A DNA stretch of 64,000 bases from Pogonophryne albipinna (GCA_028583405.1 CM053260.1:14220660-14284659), one strand, 5' to 3'. Shown: positions 44,536-57,896, numbered from the stretch's first letter. Made by a program: numbers and translations. The notes: generated by a model not told the origin, from the sequence alone.

Positions 44536-47500
44536 TCTGACTCAATCATAGAGACATTAAAGATGTATCACAGTTTGCGCAAAAGCTTCCAAGTTCCAGA
44601 TACATAGTAACACTTATTGATTCTATTGGAAATTAAATGACAAATGGCTCAAAGCCACAGTAGAGCATGGTCAGATGTTGACCACACACAGGTCACACAC
44701 GCCGATGCAGCATCTTGCTTCAGTTACGTTGATGTATGTTGTTTTTTGTAAATCAGTTTGAAAAGCTGTTGAAGTTATAGTTCTACCGGAAAACAAAGCC
44801 TGAGTGATGTTTTAAGTTGTTTCCAATTGGGAATTTTTTTTTTATATTGGACTTTTTATGCACAACTGCCACATAAGATAATCAGTGCTTCAATTACCTC
44901 AACAGTGCAGCGTATGTTAAGCCTCTTCTATATGTACTAAGAAATCTGACAGGATCCAGCCTGCAAAATCTGTTATATTTTTTCATCCCCTTTATCTATA
45001 TATTTTGGGGAAACAGATTTTTTTTAAATAGTATTATTACTACTAGATCTGAACACTCTGAATTCCACCTTTTTGTGTAAAGCAAGTACAAAAGTAATCC
45101 ATATACCCAAAACTATCTGATTGCAACTTAAATTGTATGACACTTCACTTGGCAAACTATTTTATTTTTAAAGCCCTACTAGTTTTTTTAAACAATCAAT
45201 AGCCAGTGAAGGCCAACATGGTACAGCTAGTTAAAGGCATTCTTTAAAAAAAAAATCAAATTCAGTCAACACATCACATTTTGATTTCTCATATGAGGGG
45301 TTGTGACCTGCTTCCTGTGCTGCTGCTCTTCACAGACCTCTGCTTACAGAGCTGAAGCGGCAGAGCCACACTGGTAGGTTGGGTGAGAGGACAAGTGGAT
45401 TTGGCATGCACATCAGAGCGTGATACCCTAGCATTTTGGTCCTATCACATACCACACACACTCTCACACAAGTACAACAAGCACACAGAGCATTCTTGGT
45501 CGTGTAAAATGGATTGTAACACTGGCCACTGTAATGAAATGATGCCAGCAACCCACAGAATTCCTTTACAGACAAACTCTCTAAAGGTTTCATTGAACGC
45601 TCAGTGGCCATGTTGTTAAAGGATTAAAAGGAGGGTTTACAACTGTATTTCTTTAAACATTGGAAAATAATCTGTGTTTCCTGTTTTTACTGCAAAAACA
45701 GGGAATGGTAAGAGAGCCATACTTAATTTTCCAAATGTTACTTTTGGTGGACAAAGCATAAACGGGTTTACTTTTTACAAACTTCCAATTAGATTTATGC
45801 TTCATTTGATCAATGAAAAAAATGTTTCAATTAATAGAAACAGCCTTCTGGTTGTTTTCCATAAACCTTTGAAGGGATTTTGAGCGAAGAGACACATTTC
45901 ATCGGGGACATATTCTTCCAAAAATGCTAGTTACCTGATTTAGTTTCAGTCATGTTTATGCCCGCTTCAGGGAAATCTGTTCATCTGTGATCCTTCACAT
46001 TTAGGTGTAACCTGTTTATTGAACACCCAGTAGCAATGCATAGATTACCTCTTGTGTAACTGTAATGATGCCCCGCTCTTACGGAACTGACACTAAAACC
46101 ACTAAACCGTCTTATCTTGGGGACATTGTAGGCGGCCATGACAAGTTCTACATCATTTAAAGTGTTGCATTATCTCAATGCGTATGTTCCGGTCGGAGGC
46201 GAAACATCAAAGACATGAGATCAGCGGTTGGCTATGACATGGTACCTTGTTTATGCACTACTCAGAGTAGCAGGCGCCACGTTAAACTCTCACGACCAAC
46301 GCCATACTCGTATAAACCAACGTTACTAAAACTGGTGTCGCAGCTAGAGTAGGATTTTATGCAACAGTCAACCAGAGAAAGATGCTTTTATTGGTTTTCT
46401 GTTGTGTTAAACAGAAGAAGACAGGTGAGCTCTGCTGTGGTGTGATAAGAGCCTCAGGACAACAGGTTTCTTAACACATTGTTAAAGGTGGATAAAGGAG
46501 CGCTGTTGCACCTCCTGAGACGCTGAGGAGACAGCAGTCACCATCATGGCTTTGTCATGTTGCCTTGTCTTTTTGTATTTTATTTGTCCCTGTTCCTGGC
46601 TTCAATATGTGAGATCGCTCTGATTTAAATACTTCAGATTGTCTGTATTTGCGCAGTGGATTGTCCATCTTCTCTATTGTTTTCTACCTGTCTCTTAATG
46701 ATCAAACTATTCTTTATCCCAGACTATCTATCTCCATAGTTTGTTGCCTTGGTGCCAAGTGAATGTGCTATTGAGGGTACACAGAAGTCACACTATAATG
46801 AACAGTGACAGGATGTCATCCCCTCAGCCTGGAGCTGCCACCCCTACACCCACCTGCACCCGTCCAGCTGTGCCTGCCGTGTCTGTGACGTCACAGCCAA
46901 TTGATGGTGTTGCAACAAGCAGGCAACATTACCCCCTTCCCAGCATTTGCATGATATGAGGGATTTGTCTTCTCTTTTCTACCATAGTTGGACCATCGTT
47001 TGGTATTTTCCACATCCAGTTTCTCATCCCTGTGAAACCTCTGATCTCTTTGGAAATCCAGAGAGGGCTGCCCTCTCTAAGTGGCCTTTGGCTGTGTTTG
47101 ATCACTGGTTGAGTTATAGATGTCTCCATGAGCCATAACTCTGAAACCAGACTCAGATGTCAACATAACATGTGTTGTTTTTCCGCCGTCCTACCACACG
47201 TTCTGTGTGAATAGAGTACACAGAGATGTAGGAAATGGTAAGATTGTTGTGGGATGCCTGATGCTCTCTCACAGAAGTTCCCAATTGTTTTTTACTAAAG
47301 ATATCCGAAACAATAACCAAAGGTCAACAAAAACTGTTTGTTCTCTCCTCTGAATTTGTTTTAAAGGATTATTTAGGTCTGAAGAGATTAAAGTTTTCAG
47401 TATTTTACAAAAACTGAAATATTTACCGAAGAATAATTTCAAATGTGTTAAAACTGAATGTTTCACTTATTTGTCCCAGACTCAGGGTTGGGAACCACTG

Positions 47501-50500
47501 GTTCTTCAATCTTTATGTTGGTGAGAAATGGGATTCTCTGTTCTTCTTTTTATTACATTTCCAAGCTGGCTCACCTTTACAGACTTTATTTTATTACGCC
47601 TGTTCTGTAGAGCCAGCTAGGAGGAGACTGAACAGTGGGAGTTCAAGCTAGGTTCACATATAGGCTAACCTTTTCCAAATGAGTGCGAGGAATGCTCCTT
47701 ATTAACCAAACATCACCTTGTCAGACCCTGTTCAGAGCTCCTCCCTGTACCACACATGAGATGAATATCTCAAATCTGCTTTCTTTAGTTAAAGACACAA
47801 AGTAAGCTTTTTGCCAGACTCCTCCAAAGAGTGCATCGAATACGCTCTCTTGCTATCGTGATAAAATAATTTCCATGAGGAAGTGATTACACATTTTAAT
47901 AATTCTGAGCAGATGTGAAAATGTCTCAACAAGTTAACAAGGCTGTGGTGGAAGTGCAGATCTTGTCACTGTTGAGGCAGCGTGCCACGGCATCATGAAA
48001 CCCACGAGCCTGGCAGGGAAGGTGAACAGACGGAGGCTGATGGAAAATTGTTGACACAAAAAACGTCCTCCTTGAAATCTCTTGGTGACGGTTTATCACA
48101 GTGACCCCTGTTATGTTGCACACAGGCAGACTTCTCACGCTATAGTTTATTATTCAACACAGACTAGCCATCATGGGAGTGTGAGTGCAGATGTTAGATT
48201 ATTTTAATAAGAAAACAAACTTGCCTTCAGCAAGAATATGCCCACAAAATGGGAAAGAGCTTCAGGAAACTATTGAAATAGATTTCCTTTCATTTTTATA
48301 GATCAGGCTAGCAGAGACCATAAGATTGCGGCAGACAGACTATTTATCTTGTTTAGTGTGTTTTGGTAAATTGTGTCTTACACTTGTTTTAACATTGTTT
48401 TTTTTATCTCTGTGTTGTATGTTTCATGGTCTATCCTCTTCACTTTGAACAGGATCAGAATTCCAGAAAAGAATGTTATTCATTGTATTATAGTATACAC
48501 ACATGGCAGAACAAAGGTCTATCAGCTTGGTTAGACATCTTTCAGAAAGTGATTGTTACATCTGTTGAATAAAGGAACACCATGCTCTAAAGACAAAAAG
48601 TGTTGTTTGCATTTAACTCTCCCCTTCACTTACTGGCAGATAAAAGCACCATTTTTAAATACAGTAAAAAATCATCTTTATATAAACGTAGTGCCTGTGC
48701 TTCTCGCCTTTGTTCAGCTCAGACGAAGATAAAGCCTAAATTGGCGATGCATCTCATCAAAGGTGTTTTCTCTTTGTGCTCCTCAATGTGAATAGCTTAA
48801 TGTTGTGTATAGAGAAAATACATGTAGATAGGAGAGGGGGGGGAAGTGTTCACCTACAAGCAAAAAAGAAACTTTGGTAATTGCCATAACACAAATAATG
48901 AGAGGCTATGTAGGAAAGTGTTTGAAGAGCGGTCCTGATCAAGATAAGATTGGAGACAGTATCATGAGAGAGGAAGTGTTTTTCTGTCTGCTGCAGCTGA
49001 AAGGAAACTTAAGTGACAGAGTTACTTATGAGCCAGACGCTGAGCAAACCCTGCAGAAATAACCAGGCTAAATGGAGTTTAGGGTGTGACCAGAGAGTCG
49101 AATTCAGTTGCCTCTTGTGGTCAGATAATTCAGAAACATAATGCATTGCACAAATATTTTGACTACAGATCTGTTTTTTTTTTTTTTTAAATGTATTAAA
49201 AAGTAAATCAATAGTCGCCCTAGTGGACAAGGTGCCACAGCCATATTCATTTATAAATGAATACTCCAAAAATTAATTTTTTGTTTTACTAAACATTTTC
49301 TGGCTATAAAACTGTCATATTACATAAAGAACCATTTATACACAAAATGAAAAGAACCCACATAAGTGTGTTTCTCTGCAATAAAGGCTTGTTTTGTTGA
49401 GCTTGCATTTATTTTTCGGTTACTGTTTTAATTAGAGCTCTAAAGTTGTTTATTTTAGTCTTTATGTCAGTTGTTGATGTGTTTGTGTTGTGCACCTCCT
49501 GCGTAACTGTGTGAAAAAGTGCAAATGGAATCCTGGAAACATTAACTTTTTCTTCTTCTTACCTTTTAGAATAAATATTGCAGCAGCATTACTGTAAATC
49601 AAAATTATTGAAATACCTAAAATCCAGCAAAAAAAAAGAGTATACAGGATGGTTTACATAATGACCTGTCTGAAAATATTACAAACTGAACATCATCACA
49701 TTACATTTCCTTATGTCAATGATGCACCTTTTCTCTGCAAAGTGCAAACTCCACTTTTTGGATGTGTGTAATCATCTACAGCTGCATCAAATGAATAACG
49801 GCTAATATAGCTTGGATAACAGAGGCCAGACATAAAGGTGGTGAACCAATGTTTTTTTTCCCAGGGTGTATAAGCTTTATTTATGTGTGCAGACAAAAAA
49901 ACATAACTGTTAGCTTTAGGGGAAAAGAGGGAAAATATTTGAAAAATAACTTGCTTTCCATAAGAGAAATGTGCTATTGTTTGGATCTCACATGATTGAT
50001 GCTTGACTTAATCCAGTGCTCTTTGCGCCATCCCAGGAGGGTGAGCGGTCTCTTTGTGCCTCTCTGTCCCATGTGAAGCAAACCAAAGCGGGAGAGTGAG
50101 GGTCATAGCTATTCGGCAGGGTACCAGATCCTTCCCACCGGCACATCTGCATGTGAAATCGCCATTTCACCCCTCCACACTCCCTAATTGTTGCTAAAAT
50201 TATTTGTGAAATTGCCTTCCACCAGGAGTGTTTTCCACGGCAATTGTCACACAATTTTATATGCACGGTGGGCCCACAGAGTTGACACATGCACCTCTTC
50301 TTTTCTGCCATATGTGCTCTTTTTATTCGAGTTTAATAGCGCGTTATTATTATTTAATAATAACAATTACCTTTAAGCAATTACTCTAGTGCTTACGCAA
50401 GGGCAAGTCAACCTGTTGTCGTCAATAGCGGGTCGATCCTAATGTTGTCATTACCACAAAAGCTATAGGAGCGATTTAGATGTTCATGCTGCGCACATTT

Positions 50501-51120
50501 ACTTAATTGAAAGGTTAACAAGCCAAACGCATCTTAGCCTTCGCCGGGCAGGGCTGCTATTGCGCGCTAGTCTATTGTCAATGTAGAAATCACACCACCA
50601 ACTCCTGACTCAATTATTTAGGGCCGTTTTTTTTTGTTTTTTTTATTCACACCAAGCTTTACTTGTGTTCCGGCGCATGTATAGAAGAATGCATGAAGGC
50701 GTTTACACTCGAATAGTTTTATCTTAAGATGTTGGTCATTTATTTCAGTTTTTTTAATATGGTATATGGGAATTTAATTCAGTATATCCATAGTATATGA
50801 ACAATAAACTATTTTAACAAAAAAAACATTTACGAAATTATTTCAGTTTTAATTTCTGCCTCTGCTATTTCTACTATAGAAGCAGTTTTTAGGGTATATA
50901 TATTTTTTGTTCTCAATTTCCTGAGTTTCTTGTCAAAGAATGAGAAAGAAAAAAGAGAAAGCATTAATATTCCACAGGTTTAAACAGCTGAATGTCAGGG
51001 AAGCTGGCTCATTTTGAAAAGACGTGCTTTAGAATAACATTTAGACATAATAACATTTTGAACTGCTTTCTGGTGTATGGAGTCTGATGAGGGAGGCAGC
51101 AGTGAATTAAAAGTGGGAAA
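44536..51120. other. Gene-poor interval upstream of pax7
   Basis: No gene recognised. Sequence is mostly unique and AT-rich, with a CRE-like TGACGTCA at about 46887, a T-run at about 49173-49188, and a CTCF-like CCACTAGGGCG on the - strand near 49216. GC-balanced islands at about 46730-46960, 47900-48180 and 49990-50330 are candidates for pax7 regulatory DNA. The last is the most convincing by composition. Confidence 0.45.
49990..50330. promoter_or_regulatory. Candidate conserved non-coding element upstream of pax7
   Basis: A ~340-bp GC-balanced, low-repeat island in AT-rich surroundings, about 1.3 kb upstream of the pax7 TSS region. It has several homeodomain- and POU-like cores (CTAATTG, CAATTGTCACACAATTTTAT) and CCATTTCACCC. 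It has no coding look. Judged on composition and location only. Confidence 0.35.
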
Positions 51121-51130
51121 GTGTTGCTGT

Positions 51131-51179
51131 GATTGGTCGGCCGGCTCCTGGCTAAACCCACTCTCTTTCATCCATAAAA
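51131..51179 (+). promoter_or_regulatory. pax7: pax7 core promoter: inverted CCAAT box and TATA-like element
   Basis: GATTGG (inverted CCAAT) at 51131-51136 is followed 37 bp later by CCATAAAAG (51172-51180), a TATA-like box. The TSS would be near 51205, giving a ~400-base leader before the ATG. The spacing is right for a CCAAT/TATA promoter. No other ATG in frame with the coding start occurs in the leader's last 200 bases. Confidence 0.5.
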
Positions 51180-51602
51180 GAAAGGCCAGTGAGCCTATGG
51201 GAGCGCTCGGTTGTCTCCTCCTACGACATGCACGAAAGTTGGCCACTTAAACTACTTCCAACCAGCCAGCAGACATTATACTGAACCCAAACTACAACCA
51301 GGAAACGAATAACACAGCATTTCTGTCCAACTCAGACACACAACTCCAATTACTCTGCTTTGCAGACTTCCCTGTTTGAAGGGATTTTATTTTATTTGTA
51401 GCAGTTGTTATCATTTGTGTTATATTTTGGCACGTCCATCGCACCAGAGGACAGCATCACTTATTTTTCCCCGGTGGAAGAAGGTCCAGTTTCTCCGCCT
51501 GGGATTGGGATTTCACAGCACACTGAGCATCATTTTGAGCATTTTGAACACATTCCGTTTTTGAGTTGGACTGGAGTCCGTTTGTTGTTCGTCCGGGTGG
51601 CA

Positions 51603-51690
51603 ATGATGGCTACACTACCAGGAACGATGCCTCGGATGATGCGCCCTGCGCCGGGCCAGAACTACCCCCGAACCGGCTTCCCCCTGGAAG
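51603..51690 (+). CDS. pax7: pax7 exon 1 (N-terminus)
   Basis: Encodes 29 residues, [20 protein letters not shown] then YPRTGFPLE, plus the first base of the next codon. Donor GGAAG|GTAAGA. The upstream frame has no in-frame ATG, so the start is fixed to the two adjacent ATGs at 51603 and 51606. Confidence 0.96.
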
Positions 51691-54498
51691 GTAAGAGACA
51701 TGAAAACGTGTGTGTGATGTTTGAACTTGTGCTGTGACAAAACGCATCAGTCAGCGTGATAGTCACACAGCCCTAGTTCGTTACCGGCGACATGCTGTGA
51801 AAATAAAAAGGTGGATGAACAGATACGACCTCCAGTCAGTGATGATTCAAGTTTACAACCTGAAACCAAAGTGAATAATAAATAGCAACTCGTTCTTTAA
51901 GAAATCAACCCACAGCATCTCATTTTCGTGTGTTTTGATTAAGCCTGATTGTATTCTATTGATGTGTGTCTGCTTTTATTTATAACTCGTTTAATTTGAC
52001 AATAAGTAATTGCTTGTTGTACAGCTTCTACCTGAAATATTTGTAATACTAACTCTTATTTGTTATATTTTTTTAAGCTTTCATTTTAAATTATTCGGAA
52101 ATGTTACTTATAATAGGCCTATAAAATGTTACATGTTAAAATCATTTGTTGTACTCAAATCTAAAGCCACCCAGACACTTATTTATTTTATACAATAATA
52201 TTTTAGATAACAAAATTAACAAATACAAAAATGGGACCATCTGTTTATTCTAACACTTTAACAATTTGATTACTCAGCTTCGATTGTTACACACACACAA
52301 AAAAAGCAATCTAATTGGTAATTTATTAAGTTGATGCACACACTCAAGCAGTCTGAACATATGGGCGGAAAAAGACCACTTTGTATTTGAACGCATTTAT
52401 GGAAACAGTTTTCCCATTACACCCAGTTCGTGCTCAAGTGCTCTGGACTGAAATGTACAAAAACCACGTAGCTCGCAAGTTACTCGAGCTGCGGGATTTG
52501 TTCAAGTGTCCTGCTGCTGGAAATGGCAATAATACACACAGCTAAGATATGACTCAAAGGATCACATCAATATTTGTACAGCATGACTAGGAATAATCAA
52601 GGTGGGAAGTGTCACCCTCTTTAGTGTCTCTTGAATGTGAAATTGGATCCTGAAGTGGCCTCGGATACATGCTGTGAGCCAGACTGACGCTGGATGAATT
52701 TGGCACGACGCTCTCTTGAAAATGTATAATATGATAATGTGCGTTAACTGCGTCCCATTTAAAAGTCAGCAGCACAGAAAACACGTCACTATTTGCCTCT
52801 AATATACGCTGAATTAGCTTCATCTTGCTTGCATTGAAGTGCACATTTTTAAAGAGACTTTTTATTGTTTATTGTGGTGCAGTATCCACCCCCCTGGGCC
52901 AGGGTAGGGTGAACCAGCTTGGCGGTGTGTTCATCAACGGGAGGCCCCTGCCAAATCACATCCGACACAAGATAGTGGAGATGGCCCACCACGGCATCCG
53001 ACCCTGCGTGATCTCGCGACAACTGCGAGTTTCTCACGGTTGTGTCTCCAAGATCCTCTGCCGATACCAAGAGACCGGCTCCATCCGCCCGGGAGCCATA
53101 GGAGGCAGCAAGCCCAGGGTGAGTGGTCCATGGACGGGTCTGGGGGTCACTGCAGCGACACCTGAGTAAAACGGCATGATGTTATTACAGTGGTTTGATA
53201 GAGGGCACCATCAAAAAAAGTTGTACCTCCTCTGTTTTATTAATATAAATAGTATTATTAATAATTATAAAATATTAATAATGTGCCTTATTTAACCAGG
53301 GACATGTGTCAAGTAAATTGCAAACTACATTTACATTAGAGCCCACCTGTAGGCTACATCATTTCTACGGTCCTTAAAGTTCAACTGAAGCTGATATTTT
53401 CTTCTTCCAAAATTATTGGAATGTTCTTTAAACAATAAGCTTAGTCAGAAACATTTATATATAGTATAAATGTGATATGTGCTTAACGGTCTTCATACAT
53501 TATTTGTATTAAATGCTGTAAAAAAAAAAAATGGGCACATGTGTTCAATTAAAGGGTTTTTATTATGATAAATATTTTTCTATAATGACAAATGTTTTTT
53601 TACTGGTGTGGATATTTTAGATTAAGCCATTAAGACATATTAAAGGTTGAAATGTGTTATTGTCCCGGGCACACATTTTAAAAAACAATATACATCATTG
53701 TTTCTTATTTTTGCGATTTGTGTTTGAATATTGAGGATCATCAATTTCTTCATCTTTAAAATGTCTCTAAATTAAAACGGAATTTTCCTTCCCTTTATTG
53801 CCCTCCATTTAAACATTTACAACCTAAAGCAGGTGGCAACTCCAGACGTGGAGAAGCGGATCGAGGAGTACAAGAGAGAGAACCCCGGCATGTTCAGCTG
53901 GGAGATCCGGGATAAGCTGCTGAAGGACGGGGTGTGCGACAGAAGCACAGTTCCTTCAGGTGAGGCTTCATCTGGTAAGCTGCACTTTTTTTTTCTTATT
54001 ACTAGCGAACACTGCAGCATCACGTCTGAACATCACTTTGAATCCAACATGTTTTTAGCCCCAGTTACTGGTAATAACACTCTTCAGTGTAGCAGGAAGC
54101 ACACTTACAACTGTGTGACCCAGAAAAAAATCCCACTGTTGGGAAAATGTGCCTTTAGTGCTCAATTGATAATTTTCATGATTGCAGTTATAACGTGTAA
54201 TTTTGCCATTAGTACACAGTTTTATTTATTTTTTGAACGCAGCTGCTTCATGTGAAACTTTTTTTACTGTGCTTTTTTTATGGTATCCTAAAAAATGTAT
54301 TATAGGATTACTTTGGTTCCTTTATGGGTTTTAGAGCTAATCACCCATTTACTTTTTTGTTGCCATTAGTGAGCTCCATCAGCCGCGTTTTGAGGGCCCG
54401 ATTTGGCAAAAAAGATGGAGAGGAAGACTGTGATAAGAAGGATGAAGATGGAGAAAAGAAAACAAAGCATAGCATCGATGGCATCCTCGGTGATAAAT
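51603..54498 (+). CDS. pax7: PAX7 paired-box transcription factor, exons 1-4 (5' part)
   Basis: DNA-binding regulator of muscle satellite cells, neural crest/pigment lineage and dorsal neural tube. Exons: 51603-51690, 52883-53118, 53830(or 53833)-53974(or 53959) and 54370-54498. The N-terminus [19 protein letters not shown] is PAX7-like, not PAX3-like. Exon 2 (236 bp) and exon 3 encode the paired domain from [20 protein letters not shown] to DRSTVPS. Exon 4 encodes [14 protein letters not shown], an acidic/basic linker and the octapeptide HSIDGILGD. Intron phases fit together. Homeodomain and C-terminal exons are absent here and must lie beyond 64000. ATG at 51606 has the better context (A at -3, G at +4) and either may start translation. 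The a/b paralogue cannot be told. Confidence 0.97.
52883..53118 (+). CDS. pax7: pax7 exon 2 (paired domain, PAI subdomain)
   Basis: Acceptor GGTGCAG|TATCC; donor CCCAGG|GTGAGT. Encodes the beta-hairpin and first helix-turn-helix of the paired domain: [20 protein letters not shown], then [20 protein letters not shown] and [11 protein letters not shown]. Length 236 bp, the same as in other vertebrate PAX3/7 genes. No substitutions in the DNA-contacting core are evident. Confidence 0.97.
53830..53974 (+). CDS. pax7: pax7 exon 3 (RED subdomain) with alternative ends
   Basis: The acceptor is a tandem AAAG|CAG|GTGGCA. Splicing at 53830 adds Gln before [19 protein letters not shown]; splicing at 53833 omits it. 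At the 3' end two GT donors lie 15 nt apart in the same phase: CTTCAG|GTGAGG (exon end 53959) and TCATCTG|GTAAGC (exon end 53974). The longer form adds GEASS after TVPS. Both ends are therefore built for in-frame alternative splicing within the C-terminal half of the paired domain and its linker. Confidence 0.93.
54370..54498 (+). CDS. pax7: pax7 exon 4 (linker and octapeptide)
   Basis: Acceptor CCATTAG|TGAGC; donor AAAT|GTAAGT. Encodes [20 protein letters not shown], a Lys/Asp-rich linker, and [11 protein letters not shown]. The HSIDGILGD octapeptide recruits Groucho-type corepressors in this family. The exon ends in phase 1, as needed to join the homeodomain exon that lies outside the window. 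Confidence 0.95.
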
Positions 54499-57400
54499 GT
54501 AAGTTAACAGCAGAAAGTTTATGGCCCTTTTGCATATGTCTGAAATATCGAATTATTATTATTATGTAGGGAATATTCCAGCCTTGTAAGCAGGAAACAA
54601 ATGTTTTAAATGGACTTCCTACTTTACGTCCTCTTGGGAAATTGCTAGACGCAGAGAATTTATTCCTGCTTTTAACTACGAGCCAGCAGTTGTTCATTCA
54701 CTCAATTATTTATGAGAGCCTTGGCAGAAGGTATTTAACTGCAGAAAATTAATTTGTGTAGCGAATTCCTCCTCATTCATTCACTCATTTAACGACCTCT
54801 AAACGACAGCTGACAGTTGACCCATTTCACAATCGATGTCAGTTCACTGACATTTCACCACTTGTCAGTTAAAGTGGAAATCAATGTTCATATTATTATT
54901 TGCTCTATTAGTAATGCTGCGTGGAGGGGACAATAAAGCTTTTACGCAGGTACTGACTGTCAGTGTTTGTCAATAGTATTTACAAGCTTATAATAACCTT
55001 AAATGTATTAGTATCTCCCGTGGTGAATGAAATTTTTGCAGTATATTTTACATGTAAAAAAATATAAATCAAACGCAAAAACGGGGACGTTAAAAATGTT
55101 TTGAGTTTGAAGAAGTAGCGAGGGTTTTATTTAAGTTATTAAATACGGGTAGAGTTTTTTGACATTTTACAAGAGAAACCTCTGCATTTATTGTCAAATT
55201 TTATGTCACATTATGTTTAGTGCTTCGTTTTTTTTTCTTGCTATGAAGTGAAAAATTCTTCCATCCAAACGATATAAAGGTTGCCTCTTTTGATGATCAA
55301 ACATGAGTGAATGGGGTCTAGATAAGTGTTTACAAAAGCCTCAATTTTTACCCTTAAAGACACTGCCAAAACATTTTCAAACTTGAAGATGAACTTCACG
55401 AGCAAACCTCCCCTCCATTGACGCTTTTCTAAAGTGAGGAGTCCGAGGTACAAAAGCAAATCCTGGAAAGCAGGGCAGCGAAAAGGAGAGTATATGGACC
55501 CGTCCATTCTCATTCAAAATTCGGGTAAAAGGGAGAACACTTTGGACAAAGGGCAAGGAGAGACATAAAAGGAGATGAATTATTCAGTACGCCCCGCTGG
55601 TAGATAGTTTTGTAATTTTGTATAATGGCCCGTTGGAGAAGAATCAGTAGCGTGAAAACGGTCTCTTTTTTTGTGACACCACGCGTTAATGTTGTGAGAA
55701 AAATTTCAACATTTTGTTTCAAATACCTCAACTGTCTACGTAGATGGTTTGTAACTCCTGCATGCTGGCTATAAGTGACCAACATTTGTCACAGCTCAGA
55801 CGCGTAAAACTGAGGACATGTTTTCTGATAACGTCATAGTTTGACTTGTAAAGTGTTAACTTAATTATTATTGACTGTTTGTTGTTAGTGCCAAATATCA
55901 ACCTAATGTTCCTGCTTCTATTCTGTTTTAGCTCAGCTTGTGTTTTAAATTGGGACTCAATTACGTTGCTATAAAAAGAGACGCACCCTCTGCGTAAAGC
56001 AGTTTAGACTACCGGCATCCGGATGGCATTTAATAATGTTAATACTTATTAAGCACTGGAAACGATGGTTGCTGAATAGGTGGCTGTGTTCGTGCCGGGT
56101 GTAATAGCTCGCAGGCATGGTAAGAAAGGTATTTATCCCCAATCAGCCCCTCACTCTCCGAGTTTGAAGCACAGCCCTTATGTGGAGAGTGGTTTTAAAG
56201 CAGATTAAATAGAGCCTTTTATTTCTTTTCACTTTCATCTCAGAGCGGAGCTCACAGTGGCTCGCCCAGGGCACAACATTCATGAGATTTTTTTTGGTTT
56301 ACTTATCCAGATTTTAAGACTTTATTTATTTATCTATTTGTTTATTAGCCCTGTGTATTGGATTTTCTCAGAGGTTACATCACGGATTTATCCCATCTCT
56401 AATCTAGCTTTATTAAACATGTATTGAAACTGCTAAGCACCTTACAATATTGTAAATGTTGTTTTGTGGCTTAGTCAACTGTTATTTATCAGAAGGATGT
56501 AGAAGAAGCTGAACCAACCGAACAGTCACTAAAAATAGTTTTCACGCTGCTTTATTGGCGCTTTTTATTCTGAAAGTCGTTAATCTTATGTTGATCATCG
56601 AGTGAAGATCTTGGTCCACAAATGTTCTGTTGTGCAACAATTATTTGGTGCGCACTTAAATGGTCATGTACGGCTGTTAAAAATATGTGTGTTTAATTAC
56701 GCGCAAGAAAATTTAGCAAGATTGCATGCAAACTTGGACATCCTTTTGTTTAACGCCACACCGCTCTGAAAGAAAAGGTGTAGCAGCTGTCCGGCGTCCA
56801 TCTGCCTCTCTGACGCAACCAACCTGACCGTCAACCGAGGTGGAGACAGGCGATGGACACTTCAGCAAATCGCAGGATTACCTGAGGTCCTCAATCTAAT
56901 TAAACAGATGTCAACTGGGATTATTTCCGAGCATCAGGGAGGGAAAGTGACAGAGCAGCGGAGAGGTGTGAGGAAGTGTGACAGACCAAAGAGGTTAGGA
57001 CTGCTAAAAAGAGGCTTTTATATTCAGAGAAACAGTATTTGTTTTTGGAATGGGTGGTATGGTTTCCTCCCACAGCTTAAAAAAATATATATTATTGAGA
57101 ATATAATTATCTAGACTTCTTTTCTCCCCGTTTGAGCATAGGCTGTCATTTATCAGTAGATGTTTGTTAAATTACGTCAAAAAAAATCCCTTAAAACGGT
57201 GTAGGCCTATATTTTTTTTAATTCCGGTTTATCCTCCACTCACAGGTCAATTTATGGTATCTTTTAAAACACAAAAAGTAATAAATTTCTGCTGTTATTA
57301 TCAACTCGAATCAAATCCCCCCCAAGTATCAAATGTGTGAAAAGCTGCCCCTTCCCCACGTCCCAAACACGCTCGCACTAACACACACTTTCGCACACGC

Positions 57401-57846
57401 ACACCCAGTCTCTAAGTGTATGGTAATATAATGTAGCTATATTTCGGGTCTAAAGCCGTGCTGAATGAGAAGGACAGGGGAATGAAGCGAGAGACCACTT
57501 CAAACAAATCCATCTGGAACAGTGTGTGAGAGAGATTCAGTGAAAGTATGGGGAAGTTATTTAGCTATTAATAACGTTTTTTCCTCAGGCATTGAGAGTG
57601 ACTCCATCTGCACTTTCTCGCAGCTATTTGGCTGGGTGGAAATTGAGGGAGACCCAAATGTTGGGCAGAGATAACATACCCATCATAGCCCAGACCCTGC
57701 GCTGTGCTTCACTGCATTAAACTCGGATTAACCTCCCCTGTCCCCGCAGCCACTCAAGCCACATTTCACTGGAATTTACATCGGTAGGCCTGCATTTATT
57801 CTTATAGAGGGGGCAGGAGCTGAAAGACGCAACATCATCATCATCC

Positions 57847-57896
57847 ATAATAACAATAATAATAATAACAATAATAACATTAATAACATTAATAAT
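57847..57896. repeat. (AAT/AAC)n trinucleotide repeat
   Basis: Imperfect run of AATAAC/AATAAT triplets in pax7 intron 4. Confidence 0.8.

Noticed and set aside
51405..51602. In-frame N-terminal extension of pax7
   Set aside because: The frame is open upstream but begins at TTG and has no ATG. Family N-termini start at the MM(A/T)LPGT segment, so it is 5' UTR.
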